This document shows, piece by piece, positions 21,510 through 30,622 of a stretch of DNA of 32,548 nucleotides (its first letter is position 1; every line of letters begins with the position of its first letter). Under the pieces are notes generated by a model. That model did no database searches. It worked only from the letters and a program-made list of their open reading frames with translations, and was not told the DNA's origin. Source of the stretch: a virus. Where the stretch lies: positions 1-32,548 of the IMG/VR virus record IMGVR_UViG_3300046471_000232. One strand, given 5' to 3'. Position numbers and translations under genes: made by a program.

Positions 21510-22418
21510 ATGGCTCTTATTGATTTAAGCCAGCTTCCCGCGCCGGATGTGGTCGAGGAACTGGACTATGAAACCCTGTTTGAAGAGCGCAAAGCCACGT
21601 TGTTGTCACTGTATGACGAGAGCGAACGCGAGGCTGTCGCCCGCACCTTGGCGCTGGAATCTGAGCCCATCGTTAAGCTATTACAGGAGAACGCTTACCG
21701 TGAGGTGATTTTGCGTCAGCGTGTCAACGAGGCGGCGCGCGCCAATATGCTGGCCTACGCCACCGGCGCTGACCTCGACCAGCTCGGTGCAAATTATAAC
21801 GTTGCGCGTCTGGTTATCACGGAGGCTGATGATTCCGTTTTGCCGCCTGTGGCGGAGGTGATGGAAAGTGACGGGGATTTCCGTGTGCGCATTCAGCAGG
21901 CTTTTGAGGGGCTGAGTGTGGCAGGTTCAGCAGGCGCCTATCAGTTTCATGGCCGCAGTGCCGATGGCCGTGTGGCGGATGTGTCAGTGATTAGCCCGGC
22001 ACCGGCCAATGTGACTATTTCCGTACTTTCGCGTGAAGGTGACGGCACGGCCAGCGCGGAGCTTATCGGGATTGTGAATACTGCACTCAATGCGGAGGAC
22101 GTGCGCCCGGTGGCTGACCGCGTGACGGTGCAGTCAGCGCAGATTATCCCTTATCAGATCACCGCCAAGCTCTATGTTTATCCGGGACCGGAGTTAGAGC
22201 CCGTCAGGCTGGCCGCAGTGGACAAGCTTAACGCCTACACGCTGGCACAGCACCGGCTGGGGCGAGATATTCGTCTCTCTGCTATCTATGCCGCGCTGCA
22301 TGTTGAAGGTGTGCAGCGGGTCGAACTCACGCAGCCGCTGGCCGATCTCGTACTGGATGACACGCAAGCATCATATTGTTCGTCGTCCTCCATCACCCTC
22401 GGAGGCACTGATGAGTAA
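21510..22418 (+). CDS. J: Baseplate protein gpJ
   Basis: 302 aa, exactly the P2 length; a gp6-like wedge protein of the baseplate. It begins MALIDLSQLPAPDVVEELDY and keeps REVILRQRVNEAARANMLAY and ATGADLDQLGANYNVARL. It overlaps I by 8 bases, and the ribosome site of I (GGAGG) is within its last codons. Confidence 0.97.
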   Translation: MALIDLSQLPAPDVVEELDYETLFEERKATLLSLYDESEREAVARTLALESEPIVKLLQENAYREVILRQRVNEAARANMLAYATGADLDQLGANYNVARLVITEADDSVLPPVAEVMESDGDFRVRIQQAFEGLSVAGSAGAYQFHGRSADGRVADVSVISPAPANVTISVLSREGDGTASAELIGIVNTALNAEDVRPVADRVTVQSAQIIPYQITAKLYVYPGPELEPVRLAAVDKLNAYTLAQHRLGRDIRLSAIYAALHVEGVQRVELTQPLADLVLDDTQASYCSSSSITLGGTDE

Positions 22419-22941
22419 TGCGCGCCTGCTACCTGTGGGCTCCTCGCGGCTGGAGGTCGCCGCCGCTGCGGCCTGCGCTGAGCTCACCGCTGTTCCTGTG
22501 CCGCTGCGCGATTTATGGAACCCGCAAACCTGCCCGGCGAAGTTCTTACCCTATCTTGCGTGGGCATTTTCGGTTGACCGGTGGGACGAAAGCTGGCCGG
22601 AGGCAACGAAACGCGGGGTGATCCAGTCGGCTTATTTCATCCATACCCATAAAGGCACTATCAGCGCGATCCGCCGGGTGGTTGAGCCGCTGGGGTACGT
22701 CATCAAGATTTCTGAATGGTGGGAAACCAACAGCCCGCCCGGCACGTTTCGCCTCGATATCGGTGTGCTGGAAAGCGGTATTACCGAAGAAATGTATCAG
22801 GAAATGGAGCGGCTCATTGCAGATGCGAAACCCGCCAGCCGCCACCTTGAGACGCTGACCATCATTCAGGATATCCCCGGACACATTTTTGTCGGCGCGC
22901 TTTCTTACGACGGCGACGTCATCACCGTTTATCCGGCCTAA
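22411..22941 (+). CDS. I: Baseplate-fibre connector gpI
   Basis: 176 aa, the same as P2 gpI, which joins the tail fibres to the baseplate. It starts MSNARLLPVGSSRLEVAAAA. Conserved segments are FLPYLAWAFSVDRWDESWPE and THKGTISAIRRVVEPLGYV. The ATG at 22411 has GGAGG 5 bases upstream, inside J. Confidence 0.96.
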   Translation: MSNARLLPVGSSRLEVAAAAACAELTAVPVPLRDLWNPQTCPAKFLPYLAWAFSVDRWDESWPEATKRGVIQSAYFIHTHKGTISAIRRVVEPLGYVIKISEWWETNSPPGTFRLDIGVLESGITEEMYQEMERLIADAKPASRHLETLTIIQDIPGHIFVGALSYDGDVITVYPA

Positions 22942-22955
22942 GCAGAGGAAAACTT

Positions 22956-25355
22956 ATGGCGACTTATAAAGCATTACTGACTACCGCCGGAGCGGCCAAA
23001 ATCGCCGCCGCCACGGCAGGCGGAAAGCAGGTCAAAATCACACGTATGGCCGTCGGTGACGGGGGCGGAAAACTCCCAACCCCTGACCCAAAACAGACCA
23101 AGCTGGTTAATGAGGTTTATCGTGCCAATCTCAACCGCTTAAGCATTGATGCCAAAAACAGTCATTATCTGGTGGCCGAGCTGGTGATCCAACCTGACGT
23201 CGGCGGCTTCTGGATGCGTGAAATGGGTTTATACGATGCTGACGGTGTGTTGGTTGCTGTCAGCAATATGGCGGAAAGTTATAAACCCAAGCTTGCTGAA
23301 GGGTCAGGCCGGTTACAGACGCTGCGGATGGTGCTCATCGTCAGCGAAATTGAGTCCGTCGCACTGAGCATTGACGGCTCCACGGTGATGGCCACAAAAG
23401 ATTATGTAGACGATAAACTCTCCGAACATGAGAAATCCCGTAACCATCCCGACGGAACGCTGACGACAAAAGGTTTTGTGCAGCTTAACAGCTCGGTCAG
23501 CAGTACCAGCGAAACGCTGGCGGCGACGCCAAAGGCGGTGAAAGCGGCCAATGACAACGCCAATACCCGCGTACCTTCCGCCCGTAAAATTAACGGCAAG
23601 GCGTTAAGCGCAGACCAGAATCTCACCGCTGCGGATGTTGGGGCGCTCCCCGTTATCACGACGGTCTTGGGCGCGACCAACATCAACACGCTTAATCTGG
23701 AAAAGATTGGTCTTTATGTGCAAAGCACAGGAGCCAGTGCCACCGTCGCCAATGGCTATCCCGCAGGCTCACAGGCTGCGGGGGTACTTGAAGTCATGCC
23801 TGCGTCATGGACAGGCGGTGTATTGCAGCGTTATACGGTCCAAAACACCGGCATGGTGTGGACTCGGGCGTTAAATGCTTCGTGGAATGGGACTGACGGG
23901 CCATGGCGTGACTGGGTGCAAGTCAGCGCGGTGAATTCCGTCACGGTACCTTCGGCCATTCTGACAACCACGGATATCAATACTCTGGGCTTTGCCAGCG
24001 GAGTCGGAAGTGCCGCCCTGTACGCGCAGCCTAAAAATGCCAACGCCACGGCGGCGCTGCACTATCCGCAGGGCATCGCAGGCACGCTGTATGTCACGCC
24101 GAGCGCCTACGGCTGTCAGCAGATGTATGTCACTTTCACTGGCAATATCTGGAATCGAGGGCTGTCTGCTGACTGGAACGGTGCAGATGGTCCATGGAAA
24201 GAGTGGGTGCCGACGTACAGCGCGAATAACAAGCCCACCGCTGCCGACGTGGGCGCGTGGACGGCCGCGCAAAGCGCCGCCAGTGAAAAGGCGCTGGCGG
24301 ATGAGGTGGCGACGGCCTTTAAAATCCGCCCGAATTTAACCGCGACAGACTCCCCAAACACTCTTCGCGGCAGTGCAATGTTTGGACATTATGGCGTGCC
24401 GGGCGCAGCAGCAGCGACCACGGAAAAAGGCTATCCGATGAACGGTTTTGTTGGTGTCATTTTCGTGACGTGGGGTCCGAATGCGACACAGCAGATAGCC
24501 TTTAACAATAATGGCCGACAGTTTACCCGAGCAGCTACCGGCGCATGGAACGGCGCAGATGGTCCGTGGTCTGCATGGGCCGAGGTATACAGCCCAAATA
24601 ATAAACCCACTGCCGCCGACGTTGGCGCACTTCCTGCCGCTGGCACTGCGGCGGCGGCAACTAAATTAGCCACGGTGCGAAAGATTGCCGGTGTGGCGTT
24701 TGACGGTACGAAAGATATCGCGCTGAATGCAGATAATGTTGGCGCATTTCCCCGAAATGGCGGTGATGTCAACGGTGGCGTCACGGCTAATTTTCTCCGG
24801 GCGATAACCCTCCCGCAACCCGGAAACGGGCAAGGGACATATTTAGGCTGGAATGAAAGCGGTGGTCAGGGTGAGTCTAACTTTGTGAACAACAAAGGCG
24901 GCGGTGTAGGTGGCTTTCTTTTCCGCACCGTTAACCAAGCGAATTCCGTGCAAACGGGTTACGTCAGAATTTCCGGCACTGGAGACCTGAGTGCACAGGG
25001 TAATTTTTACACTGACGGTGGCGGAATTTATGAGATGGGGCAGCGGGTTTTCAGCCCCAACAACCGGCAACCAGTCAATGCGAATACCGCCAATCTCGGC
25101 GGTGGCTGGTGGCGGTGTGGTGATACCGGCATGATTAAGCAGTGGGGCGTCGTCAACAAAGGGAGTCGCGGCTGGTCAACGGTAAATTTCCCCATTCCTT
25201 TCCCGAGTACCTGCGTCAACGTTCAGGTAACGGCTATCAATGGCGGCGGCGGGACGTTCAACGACAACTTCGGCACGGCACAAATTATTAACAACGTCGG
25301 CTTCACCTGCGGGCAGGACAGCGCAGGCAGTTACTGGGAAGCCACCGGCTGGTAA
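22956..25355 (+). CDS. H: Tail fibre gpH with three repeated knob units
   Basis: Host-recognising tail fibre, 799 aa (P2 H: 669). The N-terminal 160 residues (MATYKALLTTAGAAKIAAAT, GFWMREMGLYDADGVLVAVS) attach to the baseplate as in P2. The shaft holds three units of a pyocin-knob-like type, each ending in WNGxDGPWxxW near residues 310, 407 and 530, separated by NNKPTAADVGA linkers. The C-terminus (GMIKQWGVVNKGSRGWSTVN, then VGFTCGQDSAGSYWEATGW) is the gp53-like tip domain, the likely receptor-binding part. Receptor identity cannot be told. It is followed by its chaperone G. Confidence 0.95.
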   Translation: MATYKALLTTAGAAKIAAATAGGKQVKITRMAVGDGGGKLPTPDPKQTKLVNEVYRANLNRLSIDAKNSHYLVAELVIQPDVGGFWMREMGLYDADGVLVAVSNMAESYKPKLAEGSGRLQTLRMVLIVSEIESVALSIDGSTVMATKDYVDDKLSEHEKSRNHPDGTLTTKGFVQLNSSVSSTSETLAATPKAVKAANDNANTRVPSARKINGKALSADQNLTAADVGALPVITTVLGATNINTLNLEKIGLYVQSTGASATVANGYPAGSQAAGVLEVMPASWTGGVLQRYTVQNTGMVWTRALNASWNGTDGPWRDWVQVSAVNSVTVPSAILTTTDINTLGFASGVGSAALYAQPKNANATAALHYPQGIAGTLYVTPSAYGCQQMYVTFTGNIWNRGLSADWNGADGPWKEWVPTYSANNKPTAADVGAWTAAQSAASEKALADEVATAFKIRPNLTATDSPNTLRGSAMFGHYGVPGAAAATTEKGYPMNGFVGVIFVTWGPNATQQIAFNNNGRQFTRAATGAWNGADGPWSAWAEVYSPNNKPTAADVGALPAAGTAAAATKLATVRKIAGVAFDGTKDIALNADNVGAFPRNGGDVNGGVTANFLRAITLPQPGNGQGTYLGWNESGGQGESNFVNNKGGGVGGFLFRTVNQANSVQTGYVRISGTGDLSAQGNFYTDGGGIYEMGQRVFSPNNRQPVNANTANLGGGWWRCGDTGMIKQWGVVNKGSRGWSTVNFPIPFPSTCVNVQVTAINGGGGTFNDNFGTAQIINNVGFTCGQDSAGSYWEATGW

Positions 25356-25364
25356 GGGGATTAA

Positions 25365-25820
25365 ATGAGTCACTATTACAGCGCAATCACCACAAGTCTT
25401 TATGTTTACAGCCCGCTCACCAATGGCTTTTATCCGCGAGAGCTGCGGGAAGTGTACGACGATGCAGGAAGCTGGCCTGATGATGGCATTGCGGTAAGTG
25501 ATGTCGTATACCGTGAATACCAAACCCTCCCCCCGCCAGAGGGGAAAATGCGGGTTGCAGGTGGGGATGGTTTGCCGGTATGGGCTGATTTACCGGCACC
25601 CACGAATGAAGAATTAAAGGCCGATGCGGAATCAACACTCTCTCGGCTCATGACAAAAGCAAACCTCGCCATTGCGCCCTTGCAAGATGCTGTTGATATT
25701 GAGGATGCAACGCATGATGAAATTGCAAAGCTTAAAAACTGGAAAAAATACCGTGTTGCACTAAACCGGCTAGATTTATCTTTAGTGCCTGATATCGACT
25801 GGCCTCAGTTGCCTGAATAA
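25365..25820 (+). CDS. G: Tail fibre assembly chaperone gpG
   Basis: 151-aa Caudovirales tail fibre assembly protein (P2 G: 175), which helps fold the fibre encoded just upstream. Segments include YSPLTNGFYPRELREVYDDA near the start and the helical C-terminal domain from about residue 79 (TNEELKADAESTLSRLMTKA, then LKNWKKYRVALNRLD). A strong terminator follows, so it ends the V-G operon. There is no Z/fun cargo gene after it, unlike P2. Confidence 0.95.
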   Translation: MSHYYSAITTSLYVYSPLTNGFYPRELREVYDDAGSWPDDGIAVSDVVYREYQTLPPPEGKMRVAGGDGLPVWADLPAPTNEELKADAESTLSRLMTKANLAIAPLQDAVDIEDATHDEIAKLKNWKKYRVALNRLDLSLVPDIDWPQLPE

Positions 25821-25826
25821 ATCACT

Positions 25827-25847
25827 GCCCCGAAAGGGGCTTTTTTT
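25827..25847 (+). terminator. Strong terminator after G
   Basis: GCCCC-gaaa-GGGGC followed by seven T. A GNRA-type loop with a short GC stem and a clean T tract, 7 bases past the stop of G. Confidence 0.95.
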
Positions 25848-25852
25848 CGTCT

Positions 25853-25927
25853 GTTGTACTGACCCCCTCCCAACGTTCACCCCTCGCCCTGACCCCCGTT
25901 AAACAACAAAATTACCTTGCCTATTTT
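25853..25927 (+). promoter_or_regulatory. Late promoter region of the FI operon
   Basis: GTTG-N14-CAAC at 25853-25874 is a dyad like the one upstream of O. Possible -10 boxes are AATTAC at 25910-25915 and TATTTT at 25922-25927; with the first, the dyad centre is about 58 bases before the RNA start, near the usual position for P2 Ogr. The FI ribosome site (GGAG) follows at 25931-25934. Candidate only. Confidence 0.45.
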
Positions 25928-25942
25928 AACGGAGTTAAGCCG

Positions 25943-27130
25943 ATGAGTGATTTTCACCACGGCGTGCAGGTCGTCGAAATTAACGACGGAACGCGCGTCA
26001 TTACCACCGTATCCACGGCCATTATTGGCATGGTCTGCACGGCCAACGACGCTGACGAAAAAGTCTTTCCGCTGAACACGCCGGTGTTAATTACCGATGT
26101 GATCGCAGCGCAGGGCAAGGCGGGAAAAACCGGCACCCTGTTACCGGCGCTGACGGCCATTGGCGATCAGTGCAAACCGGTCACCGTCGTGGTGCGCGTG
26201 GCGGAATCAGAAAACGAAGATGCGGAAGCCGCCGCCGCCGAGACCCTCTCTAATATCCTCGGCGGTGCCGGTGCCGACGGTAAATATACCGGCCTGAAAG
26301 CCCTGCTCACTGCCGAGGCGGACACTGGCGTCAAACCGCGCATCTTGGGTGTGCCGGGTCTGGACTCTCAGGAAGTGGCCACGGCGCTGGCCACGGTCTG
26401 CCAGTCGCTGCGCGCTTTCGGTTATATCAGCGCGTGGGAATGCAAAACGCTCTCTGATGCCATTAAGTACCGTGACAATTTCAGCCAGCGTGAACTGATG
26501 CTTATCTGGCCTGATTTTATTTCTTGGGACACCACGGCAAACGCCAGCTCTACCGCTTACGCCACGGCGCGCGCGTTAGGTCTGCGCGCTAAAATCGACC
26601 AAGACACCGGCTGGCATAAAACCCTGTCAAACGTTGGCGTTAATGGCGTGACCGGCATCAGCGCTTCGGTGTTTTGGGATTTGCAGGCAGCGGGTACTGA
26701 TGCTGACCTGCTCAATGAGGCCGGTGTCACGACGCTGGTACGCAAAGACGGCTTCCGCTTTTGGGGTAACCGCACCTGTTCTGATGACCCGCTTTTCCAG
26801 TTTGAGAGCTACACTCGCACCGCGCAGGTGCTGGCTGACACGATGGCCGAGGCGCATATGTGGGCGGTGGACAAGCCGATGACCGCAACGCTTATCCGCG
26901 ACATCATCGACGGCATCAACGCCAAATTCCGTGAGCTCAAATCGAACGGCTACATCATTGACGGCAACTGCTGGTTTGATGAATCGGCGAACGATAAAGA
27001 CACCCTGAAAGCCGGGAAACTTTACGTTGATTATGACTACACGCCGGTGCCGCCGCTGGAAAGCCTGACCCTGCGTCAGCGCATCACTGCCACCTACCTC
27101 GTCAATCTGGCCGCATCCATTAACAGCTAA
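25943..27130 (+). CDS. FI: Contractile tail sheath gpFI
   Basis: Sheath subunit that contracts to drive the tube through the envelope. 395 aa (P2: 396). It starts MSDFHHGVQVVEINDGTRVI, the standard sheath N-terminus, and keeps GVPGLDSQEVATALATVCQ and LTLRQRITATYLVNLAASI at the end. First gene of the FI-D operon, preceded by GGAG. Confidence 0.98.
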   Translation: MSDFHHGVQVVEINDGTRVITTVSTAIIGMVCTANDADEKVFPLNTPVLITDVIAAQGKAGKTGTLLPALTAIGDQCKPVTVVVRVAESENEDAEAAAAETLSNILGGAGADGKYTGLKALLTAEADTGVKPRILGVPGLDSQEVATALATVCQSLRAFGYISAWECKTLSDAIKYRDNFSQRELMLIWPDFISWDTTANASSTAYATARALGLRAKIDQDTGWHKTLSNVGVNGVTGISASVFWDLQAAGTDADLLNEAGVTTLVRKDGFRFWGNRTCSDDPLFQFESYTRTAQVLADTMAEAHMWAVDKPMTATLIRDIIDGINAKFRELKSNGYIIDGNCWFDESANDKDTLKAGKLYVDYDYTPVPPLESLTLRQRITATYLVNLAASINS

Positions 27131-27141
27131 GGGCATTCACC

Positions 27142-27660
27142 ATGGCACTTCCTCGCAAACTGAAATACCTCAACCTGTTTAACGATGGTCTGAGTTACAT
27201 GGGTCTCGTGCAGTCGGTCACGTTGCCGAAGCTGACCCGCAAGCTGGAGAACTATCGCGGCGGCGGCATGAACGGCTCCGCAGCGGTGGATTTTGGTCTG
27301 GACGATGACGCGCTGACCGTTGAGTGGTCAATGGGCGGACTCCCGGACAGTGCCCTGTGGGCGCAGTATGCCGCCTCCGGTGCGGCTGATGTGCCGCTGC
27401 GTTTTGCCGGTTCTTTCCAGCGCGACGACACCGGCGACACCTCCGCCGTGGAAATCGTAATGCGGGGTCGCCACAAAGAAATCGATACCGGCGACATGAA
27501 ACAGGGCGAAGACATCGAAAGCAAAATCACCACGCAGTGCAGCTATTACAAGCTGGTGATTGACGGGAGCACCCTGATTGAAATCGACACCGTGAACATG
27601 GTCGAAATCGTCAACGGCACTGACATGCTGGAAAAACACCGCCGCAATATCGGCCTGTAA
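27142..27660 (+). CDS. FII: Tail tube gpFII
   Basis: 172 aa, the same as P2 FII; forms the inner tube of the contractile tail. It begins MALPRKLKYLNLFNDGLSYM; the end ETDTVNMVEIVNGTD-like segment (IDTVNMVEIVNGTDMLEKHR) is typical. It lies 11 bases after FI and in P2 is made in equal amount. Confidence 0.98.
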   Translation: MALPRKLKYLNLFNDGLSYMGLVQSVTLPKLTRKLENYRGGGMNGSAAVDFGLDDDALTVEWSMGGLPDSALWAQYAASGAADVPLRFAGSFQRDDTGDTSAVEIVMRGRHKEIDTGDMKQGEDIESKITTQCSYYKLVIDGSTLIEIDTVNMVEIVNGTDMLEKHRRNIGL

Positions 27661-27667
27661 TTTTTGT

Positions 27668-27687
27668 GTGGCCAGCGCGCTGGCCAC
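27668..27687. repeat. 20-base perfect palindrome between FII and E
   Basis: GTGGCCAGCGCGCTGGCCAC begins 8 bases after the FII stop. It can form a hairpin, with TTTTT on its left side rather than right, so it is not a plus-strand terminator. It probably protects the abundant FI/FII message from 3' decay and lowers expression of E onwards. Confidence 0.7.
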
Positions 27688-27714
27688 CTCCACCTAATCC
27701 AACGGAAATCACTC

Positions 27715-28011
27715 ATGAAAAAGAAAGAAACTACCCCGGAAAACCAGAACATCGTGACGCTCAATACGCCCATTAAACGCGGTGAAACCGTCATTAGCGA
27801 AGTCAATGTGATCTGCCCGAATGCGGGAGCGCTGCGCGGGGTCAGTCTGGCTGACGTCGCCAGCTCGAACGTCGATGCGCTGCTGGTTGTGTTGCCCCGC
27901 ATCACCTACCCGAACCTGACGAAAGAAGAGTGCGCCGCGCTGTCATTACCGGACATGATCAGCTTAGCGGGCAAGGTGATTGGTTTTTTAGTGCCGAATT
28001 CGGAGAGCTGA
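27715..28011 (+). CDS. E: Tail assembly protein gpE
   Basis: 98-aa tail assembly chaperone (P2 E: 91). It starts MKKKETTPENQNIVTLNTPI. It is the short product of a frameshifting pair: near its end VIGFLVPNSES is encoded across the slippery sequence T TTT TTA (27984-27990). It probably coats the tape measure T during tail building, as lambda gpG does. The upstream extension of the frame lacks a ribosome site. Confidence 0.94.
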   Translation: MKKKETTPENQNIVTLNTPIKRGETVISEVNVICPNAGALRGVSLADVASSNVDALLVVLPRITYPNLTKEECAALSLPDMISLAGKVIGFLVPNSES

Positions 28012-28166
28012 TTTTTCCACCCCGGCTGTCAGTGGATGACCTGATAGCCGACGTGGCGGTGGTCTTTCACTGGCCACCGTCAGAGCTCTATCCGATGAGC
28101 CTGACCGAGCTCGTCATATGGCGCGGAAAGGCGCTCGAACGAAGTGGACACGCCCATGAGCAATAA
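27715..28166 (+). CDS. E': Frameshift product gpE+E'
   Basis: A -1 ribosomal slip at T TTT TTA (27984-27990) joins the first 92 codons of E to a second frame that reads FSAEFGELIFPPRLSVDDLI... and ends GKALERSGHAHEQ at 28166. The fusion would be 150 aa (P2 E+E': 142). The slippery heptamer is in the correct zero-frame phase (GGT TTT TTA). The E' segment alone has no start or ribosome site of its own. This arrangement is conserved between E and T in P2, as G/GT is in lambda. Confidence 0.88.
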
Positions 28167-30609
28167 CGTCACCTTACAGGTTTTACTCAAAGCCGTTGAC
28201 CAAGCCAGCCGCCCGTTTAAATCCATCCAGACAGCGAGTAAATCGCTGTCTCAGGATATCCGAAGTACCCAAAACACCATTAAGCAGCTCAACGCTCAGG
28301 CTGGTCAGATTGAGGGGTTTCGTAAAACCAGCGCGCAGCTTGCGGTCACCGGCCAGTCACTCAAAAACGCAAAGCAGGAAGCCGCCGCGCTGGCGATCCA
28401 GTTCAAAAACACCACCAATCCGACGCGGGCGCAGGCTAAGGCAATGGAGGAGGCCAAACGTGCCGCGTCTGACCTGCAACTCAAATACAACGGCCTGCGC
28501 CTGTCCGTGCAACGCCAGCGTCAGGCGCTGTCAGAGGCCGGTATCAGTACGCGCTCGCTGTCAGAATCTGAACGCCGTCTGAAAAGCTCAATCAGTGAAA
28601 CCACCGCGCAGCTCAACCGCCAGCGGGATTCACTGGCTCGCGTCAGCGCGCAGCAGGCCAGACTCAACGCCGTCAGGCAGCGGTATCAGTCCGGTAAACA
28701 GCTTGCGGGCAGCGTGACCGCCGCCGGGGCGCGCGGTGTCGGCGTGGCTGCGGCCGGAACGGTTGCGGGTGGCGCGGCGCTGAAGCCGGGCTATGACTTT
28801 TCGCTGAAAAACTCAGAGCTTCAGGCGGTTCTCGGTCTGGAGAAGGACTCCGCCGATATGCTGAGTCTGCGTAAGCAGGCGCGTCAGTTGGGTGATAACA
28901 CCGCCGCCTCGGCAGATGATGCCGCCGCCGCGCAAATCATCGTCGCCAAATCCGGCGCGGATAAAGACGGCATTCTGGCGGCCACGCCGACCATCCTGAA
29001 TTTGTCGCTGGCCAATAAACAGAGCATGGAAGATAACGCCAGTTTACTGATGGGGGTGAAATCGGCTTTTGGTCTGGCGAATGACAAGGTTGCGCACATT
29101 GGTGATGTACTTTCCACCACCATGAACAAAAGCGCCGCTGACTTTGCGGGCATGAGTGACGCACTGACCTATGCGGCACCGGTGGCTAAAAATGCCGGGG
29201 TCAGCGTGGAGCAAACCGCCGCGATGGTCGGCGCGCTGGCCGATGCGAAAATCACGGGGTCAATGGCCGGGACGGGGAGCCGGGCACTCATCACCCGTTT
29301 ACAGGCACCGACAGGCGCCGCCGCCACCGCGCTGGATGAGCTTGGTGTTAAAACGGCTGACCGCAAGGGGGATTTCAGGCCGATATTTACCATTCTGAAA
29401 GAAATGCAAAAGAGCTTTAAAAAAAATAATCTCGGCACGGCGCAGAAAGCGCAGTACATGAAAGCCATTTTTGGTGAAGAGGCCAGCTCTGCGGCTGCGG
29501 TGCTGATGAATGACGCCTCATCGGGCAAGCTCGACGCGCTGACCCAAGCCCTGCGGACGTCAGACGGAAAAACGGCGGAGCTGGTCGAGATTATGCAAAA
29601 CAATCTCGGCGGGGATTTTAAAGAGTTTCAGTCGGCGTATGAGGCCGTCGGCACTGATATTTATGACCAGCAGGAGGCATCGCTGCGCAGCCTGACCCAA
29701 ACGGCCACAAAGTATGTGCTGAGGCTGGATAAATGGATTGTTGATAATAAGGCGCTGGCCACGACGCTGGCGAAAATTGCCGGTGGCGCGGTGATGCTGG
29801 TCGGGGCGCTGGGGGTGATTGGGCTGATAGCGGGACCGGTTATCGGTGGCATAAACATGATTGTGGCCGCGGCTACCGGTTTATGGTCGGCGCTGAGTAT
29901 CGCAGGCGGTGCGATTGCGACGGTGATCGGCGGGCTGACATGGCCGATTGTGGCCATTGGGGTGGCCATCGTCGCCGGTGCGCTGCTTATCCGCAAATAT
30001 TGGGAACCCATCAGCGCCTTTTTCTCCGGCGTGATTGAAGGGTTGGGTATTGCGTTTGAGCCGGTGAAAGAAATGTTTGCGCCGTTGAAGCCGGTCTTTG
30101 AATGGCTTGGGGATAAGCTCAAGATCGTGTGGCAGTGGTTTAAAGACCTGATTCAACCAGTGAAATCAACCAAGGAAACCCTCGATAGTTGTAAAGATGC
30201 GGGGGTGTCGTTTGGTCATGCTGTGGCAAATGCACTTACCGCACCATTGCAGGTAGCCAATAAGCTGCGTAGGGGCGTGGTTTGGCTGCTGGAAAAACTC
30301 GGCGTAGTGAAGAAAGAGTCTGACGACCTCGACAAAAACGCTGACAAAGCGGAGCAGCGTTCAAAATCTGATGCCGGTAATGCGGCGGAGTATCAGCCGC
30401 CGGGCGGTAATTTTGGATTCAGTTACGGTTACGTGCCGGTGTCGGCGGGTGGTGGACGTTCTTACACCGACAACAGCAAAAACAGTTATCAGATTTCCGT
30501 CGGTGCCGGTATGGGCGCACAGGATACCAGCCGCCAGGTGATTGACGCGCTGGACGCACGGGAAAGGCAGCGCCGCGCTGAGGCTCGCGCCCGCATGGGG
30601 CATGATTAA
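28156..30609 (+). CDS. T: Tape measure protein gpT
   Basis: Sets tail length and passes through the tail during infection. 817 aa (P2: 815). It starts MSNNVTLQVLLKAVDQASRP; residues about 25-175 are a long coiled coil rich in Gln, Arg and Ala; the TP901-type core follows (AATPTILNLSLANKQSMEDN, AGMSDALTYAAPVAKNAGVS). About 533-613 is strongly hydrophobic (GGAVMLVGALGVIGLIAG, then ATVIGGLTWPIVAIGVAIVA), the presumed membrane-pore part. The start overlaps the end of E'; an in-frame GTG 12 bases upstream is less like P2. Confidence 0.97.
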   Translation: MSNNVTLQVLLKAVDQASRPFKSIQTASKSLSQDIRSTQNTIKQLNAQAGQIEGFRKTSAQLAVTGQSLKNAKQEAAALAIQFKNTTNPTRAQAKAMEEAKRAASDLQLKYNGLRLSVQRQRQALSEAGISTRSLSESERRLKSSISETTAQLNRQRDSLARVSAQQARLNAVRQRYQSGKQLAGSVTAAGARGVGVAAAGTVAGGAALKPGYDFSLKNSELQAVLGLEKDSADMLSLRKQARQLGDNTAASADDAAAAQIIVAKSGADKDGILAATPTILNLSLANKQSMEDNASLLMGVKSAFGLANDKVAHIGDVLSTTMNKSAADFAGMSDALTYAAPVAKNAGVSVEQTAAMVGALADAKITGSMAGTGSRALITRLQAPTGAAATALDELGVKTADRKGDFRPIFTILKEMQKSFKKNNLGTAQKAQYMKAIFGEEASSAAAVLMNDASSGKLDALTQALRTSDGKTAELVEIMQNNLGGDFKEFQSAYEAVGTDIYDQQEASLRSLTQTATKYVLRLDKWIVDNKALATTLAKIAGGAVMLVGALGVIGLIAGPVIGGINMIVAAATGLWSALSIAGGAIATVIGGLTWPIVAIGVAIVAGALLIRKYWEPISAFFSGVIEGLGIAFEPVKEMFAPLKPVFEWLGDKLKIVWQWFKDLIQPVKSTKETLDSCKDAGVSFGHAVANALTAPLQVANKLRRGVVWLLEKLGVVKKESDDLDKNADKAEQRSKSDAGNAAEYQPPGGNFGFSYGYVPVSAGGGRSYTDNSKNSYQISVGAGMGAQDTSRQVIDALDARERQRRAEARARMGHD

Positions 30610-30622
30610 GAGGATTTTACGC

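Noticed and set aside
25848-25942. A Z/fun-type cargo gene between G and FI, as in P2
   Set aside because: Only about 120 bases separate the two genes, holding a terminator and promoter signals; the slot is empty.
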